Assembly: GCF_024323335.1 (NCBI RefSeq)
Contig: NC_066583.1
Coordinates: forward strand, 359,420,377-359,484,376
Direction: 5' to 3'
DNA: 64,000 bases
From: Lathyrus oleraceus
Taxonomy: Eukaryota > Streptophyta > Magnoliopsida > Fabales > Fabaceae
In this document: piece by piece, positions 61,263-64,000 of the stretch
Numbering within the stretch: the first letter of the stretch is position 1
Layout: the number at the start of each line of letters is the position of its first letter
Notes under the pieces: model-generated
The model's input: only the letters and a program-made list of their open reading frames with translations
Told to the model about the DNA's origin: nothing
Databases searched by the model: none
Position numbers and translations under genes: made by a program

Positions 61263-62341
61263 ATGGCTAACACAAATGAAAGAGATAGCTACAACGCTAA
61301 ACCTCCAATTTTTTATGGAGAAAATTTTGACTACTAGAAGGACAGAATTAAAAGCTTCTTCTTAGGCTACGACGCTGATCTATGGGTCATTGTTACAAAT
61401 GGTTCTGAACCACCCATCTATGATATTGGTATTGCTATTCCAAGAAGCAGAATGAGTGATGACCAGAAGCGTGATTTCAAGAATCACCATAAAGCTAGAA
61501 CTATTATGTTGAACGCAATTTCCTACAATGAGTACGATAAGATCACCAACAGGGAAACAGCTAAAGAAATCTTTGATTCCTTGAAGATGACTCACTAAGG
61601 AAATAATCAAGTCAAAGAGACTAAGGCTCTGGCCTTAATCCAAAATTCTGAAGCCTTCAGAATGGAAGATGATGAAGTTGTTGAGGTAATGTTCTCAAGG
61701 TTCCAAACATTAGTTGCATGATTCAAGGTTCTGTACAAAGGATACACTAAAAGATATCATGTCAAGAAGATAATCATAAGTCTCCCAAAGAAGTGGATAC
61801 ATATGGTTACTGCTCTAAAGTTATCCAAGGATCTGAACAACATAATCCTTGAAGAACTTATCAGTTCCCTCAATAGTCATGAGATAGAGCTAGAGGAAGA
61901 TGAACCTTAGAAGAAAAGAAAAGCAGTAGCTCTGAAGTCTATATCAAAAATAAGAAAGGCAGAAAAGAAGAAAACCTTTCAAGTTGAAGAAGAAGACGAC
62001 GATGACTCTGAGAATGAAGATTCTGATGATGAAGAGGAGTTATCTCTTCTATCCAAAAGAATCAAACAGCTCTGGAGAAAAAGAAATAACAACTTCAGAA
62101 GGCCCGCACAGAAGGGAGATCGTCCAGACTCAACCTCCATAGGCAGACCTAACAAACAAGTAACCTGCTACGAATGCAAAGAACCTGGACACTACAGAAA
62201 TGAATGTCCAAAGCTCAAGAAAGACAGCTCTAGAAAGGAAAGTTTCAATAAAAAAACTCCTTCAAAGCAAAGAAGAAGAGACGCATGGCAACATGGGACG
62301 ACTCTGAATCTGAAGCTTCAGAATCTAATTCTGAAGAGGAG
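61263..62341 (+). pseudogene. Copia gag with zinc knuckle, broken
   Basis: The ATG at 61263 opens a product starting MANTNERDSYNAKPP; FYGENFDY is the usual N-terminal signature. The UBN2-type gag domain follows, then an acidic and lysine-rich linker. The zinc knuckle CYECKEPGHYRNEC is at 62166-62207 (C-X2-C-X4-H-X4-C), which binds element RNA. In-frame stops are at 61335, 61596, 61719 and 61908. A run of seven A at 62250-62256 marks a frameshift; beyond it the natural frame differs by one. Confidence 0.87.
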
Positions 62342-64000
62342 TAAGCAAACATTGCATTCATGGCCACTACCTCTGGAAGTTAATCTGAAAGAGAGTCTAA
62401 CTCTAAAGAGATATTATGTGCAGCAGAGTTAAAACATCAATCATGGTACCTGGACTCTGGATGCTCGCGACACATGACGGGAAGAAAGCATATGTTCCAA
62501 AACCTGGAACTTAAAGATGTTGGCTTCGTAGGCTTTGGAGGAAATCAGAAAGAAGAATCAGAGGATCTGGAATAGTTGGTAATGGATTTCTTCCATATAT
62601 TTATGATGTTCTTTATACTGAGGGATTAATGCATAACTTGTTTTCCATAAGTCAATTAAGTGATAGTAGTTATGATATAATCTTTAATCAAAAAACATGC
62701 AAAGTTGTTAATCAGAAAAATGGCACAATCTTTTTCACTGGAAAGAGGAAGAACAACATTTACAAAATAAAGCTTTCAGATTTAAAAGATCAAAACATAA
62801 CATTTTTAATGTTTGTAAATGAAGAGTAATGGATATGGCATAGACGATTGGGTCACATTAGCTTGAGGAGGATTTCTCAGCTAAATAAACTTGAGTTAGT
62901 CAAAGGCCTACCTAAGCTGTAGTCTTCTTCAGATGCTCTTTGTGAAGCATGTCAGAAAGGAAAAATTCCTAAAACAACTTTCAAAAAAAATGTTGTTTAT
63001 ACCTCTAAGCCTTTAGAACTTTTACACATTGACCTGTTTGGACCTGTTAAGACATCGTCAGTCAATGGTAAGAAGTATGGACTTATCATTGTTGATGATT
63101 ATAGTCGTTGGACATGGGTAAAATTCTTAAAGCATAAAAATGAGTCACATTTTGTGTTCATTAGCTTCTGTTTAAAAATGCAAAATGAATTTGACTCTAA
63201 GATCATCAGAGCCAGAAGTGATCATGGTGGCAAATTTGAAAACAAACTTTTTGAAGAACTTTTTTACTCTAATGGAATATTCCATGACTTCTCCTGTCCT
63301 AGAACTCGACAACAAAATGGAGTTGTAGAAAGGAAGAATAGGACTCTCCAAGAAATGGCCAGAACCATGATCGATGAAACAAATATGGCTAAGCACTTCT
63401 GGGATGAAGTTGTGAATACATCGTGTTACATTCAGAATAGAATCTCTATCAGACCTATTCTGGAGAAGACTCCTTATGAATTGTGCAAGGGAAGAAAACC
63501 CAACATTTCTTATTTTCATCCCTTTGGATGTTCCTGTTTTATTCTGAATACTAAAGATAATATGAACAAGTTTGACTCTATAGCACAAATGTGTATTATG
63601 TTGGGATAGTCAAAACATTTTAAAGGATACAGAGTATACAATACAGAAACACAAATTATGGAAGAATCAATACATCTCAAATTTGATGATAAGCTTGACT
63701 CTAAAAAGTCAAATCTAGTTGATAATTTTGTAAATTTGGAGATAAGACTTGCAAGCTCTGACGAAAAGACCAAAGAATCTGAAGAAGCAGAAGAAAAAAA
63801 ATGTCAGAAGCACCTGAAGTCACAATCAATCAGAAAAGATCAAGAAATAGACAAAACGTTTCTGAAGAAATGATTCTGGGAAACAAAAATGGACCTGTCA
63901 GAACAAGATCAACATTCAAAGTTTCTGAAGAAACACTTCTAGGACTACTTTCTATGATAGAGCCAACATCCTGTGAAGAAGCTCTTCAAGACAAAGAATG
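62342..64000 (+). pseudogene. Copia protease and integrase, broken, continues past window
   Basis: The protease active-site region WYLDSGCSRHM lies near 62443-62475. It is followed by LHNLFSISQLS-like text (62629-62670) and the integrase zinc region (LGHISLRR, then CEACQKGK). The integrase core has HIDLFGP near 63026, RSDHGGKFEN near 63216 and NGVVERKN near 63316, giving D, D and E. The piece 63154-63609 is open, then TAG at 63607. Other stops are at about 62574, 62827 and 62921, and the frame shifts in the protease. Downstream text is acidic and lysine-rich, the usual linker ahead of reverse transcriptase, which is not in the window. Confidence 0.88.

Larger units (their letters stand above)
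60100..64000 (+). mobile_element. SIRE/Maximus-type copia element, right end outside window
   Basis: The 5' LTR starts TGTTAGAACAAG. It is followed by the PBS, a decayed gag, protease and integrase; reverse transcriptase and the 3' LTR lie beyond 64000. AAGGT at 60095-60099 would be the left TSD copy. Several stops and at least two frameshifts make the visible part nonfunctional. Confidence 0.92.

Overview
This is plant nuclear DNA made almost wholly of transposable elements. No host protein-coding gene, rRNA gene or tRNA gene could be supported. The giant Ogre-type (Ty3/gypsy, Tat lineage) element with LTRs above 4 kb, the SIRE/Maximus-type Ty1/copia elements and the AT-rich flanks point to a large-genome legume. 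My best guess is the pea/vetch/Lathyrus group (tribe Fabeae). That is an inference from element families; the species cannot be fixed from this window.

Layout. (1) 1-2290 is the end part of a plus-oriented Ogre-like LTR cut by the window edge. 2291-3821 has nothing I recognise. (2) 3822-5249 and 44021-45374 are two halves of one minus-oriented Tat-type solo LTR. (3) Between them, 5250-44020, sits an Ogre-like element with LTRs of 4305 and 4903 bp, a PBS, ORF1, gag-protease, RT, two RNase H domains, integrase, 3' tandem repeats and a polypurine tract. (4) That element was hit by three later insertions, all within coding sequence. They are a minus-oriented, internally deleted Tat element (12675-22129, TSD ACAAG), a CACTA DNA transposon with a TNP2-type transposase gene (25877-31304, TSD ATA), and a minus-oriented SIRE-type solo LTR (33107-34860, TSD AAGCA). 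Removing each insertion with one TSD copy restores the host reading frame (frame arithmetic 9460, 5431 and 1759 bp). The element without insertions is about 22.1 kb, the size expected for Ogre.

(5) 46613-51880 is an old copia-type element that kept gag remnants but lost its PBS region and pol. (6) 51896-54272 has CACTA-like ends, a long inverted repeat and a 1-kb AC-rich tandem array, and no transposase. (7) 54273-60099 is AT-rich DNA with microsatellites, small LTR remnants and short tandem repeats. (8) 60100-64000 is the 5' part of a decayed SIRE/Maximus-type copia element (LTR, PBS, gag, protease, integrase) that runs off the right edge.

Relative order inside the nest: the solo Tat LTR came first, then the Ogre-like element, then its three insertions. 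The most informative points are the recent movement of a multiply deleted Tat element (14 LTR differences in 1996 bp, nine of them packed into about 115 bp), the unequal decay inside the Ogre-like element (gag-protease full of stop codons, RT to integrase open), and a deletion with templated filler in its 5' LTR. I found no wholly new class of system.
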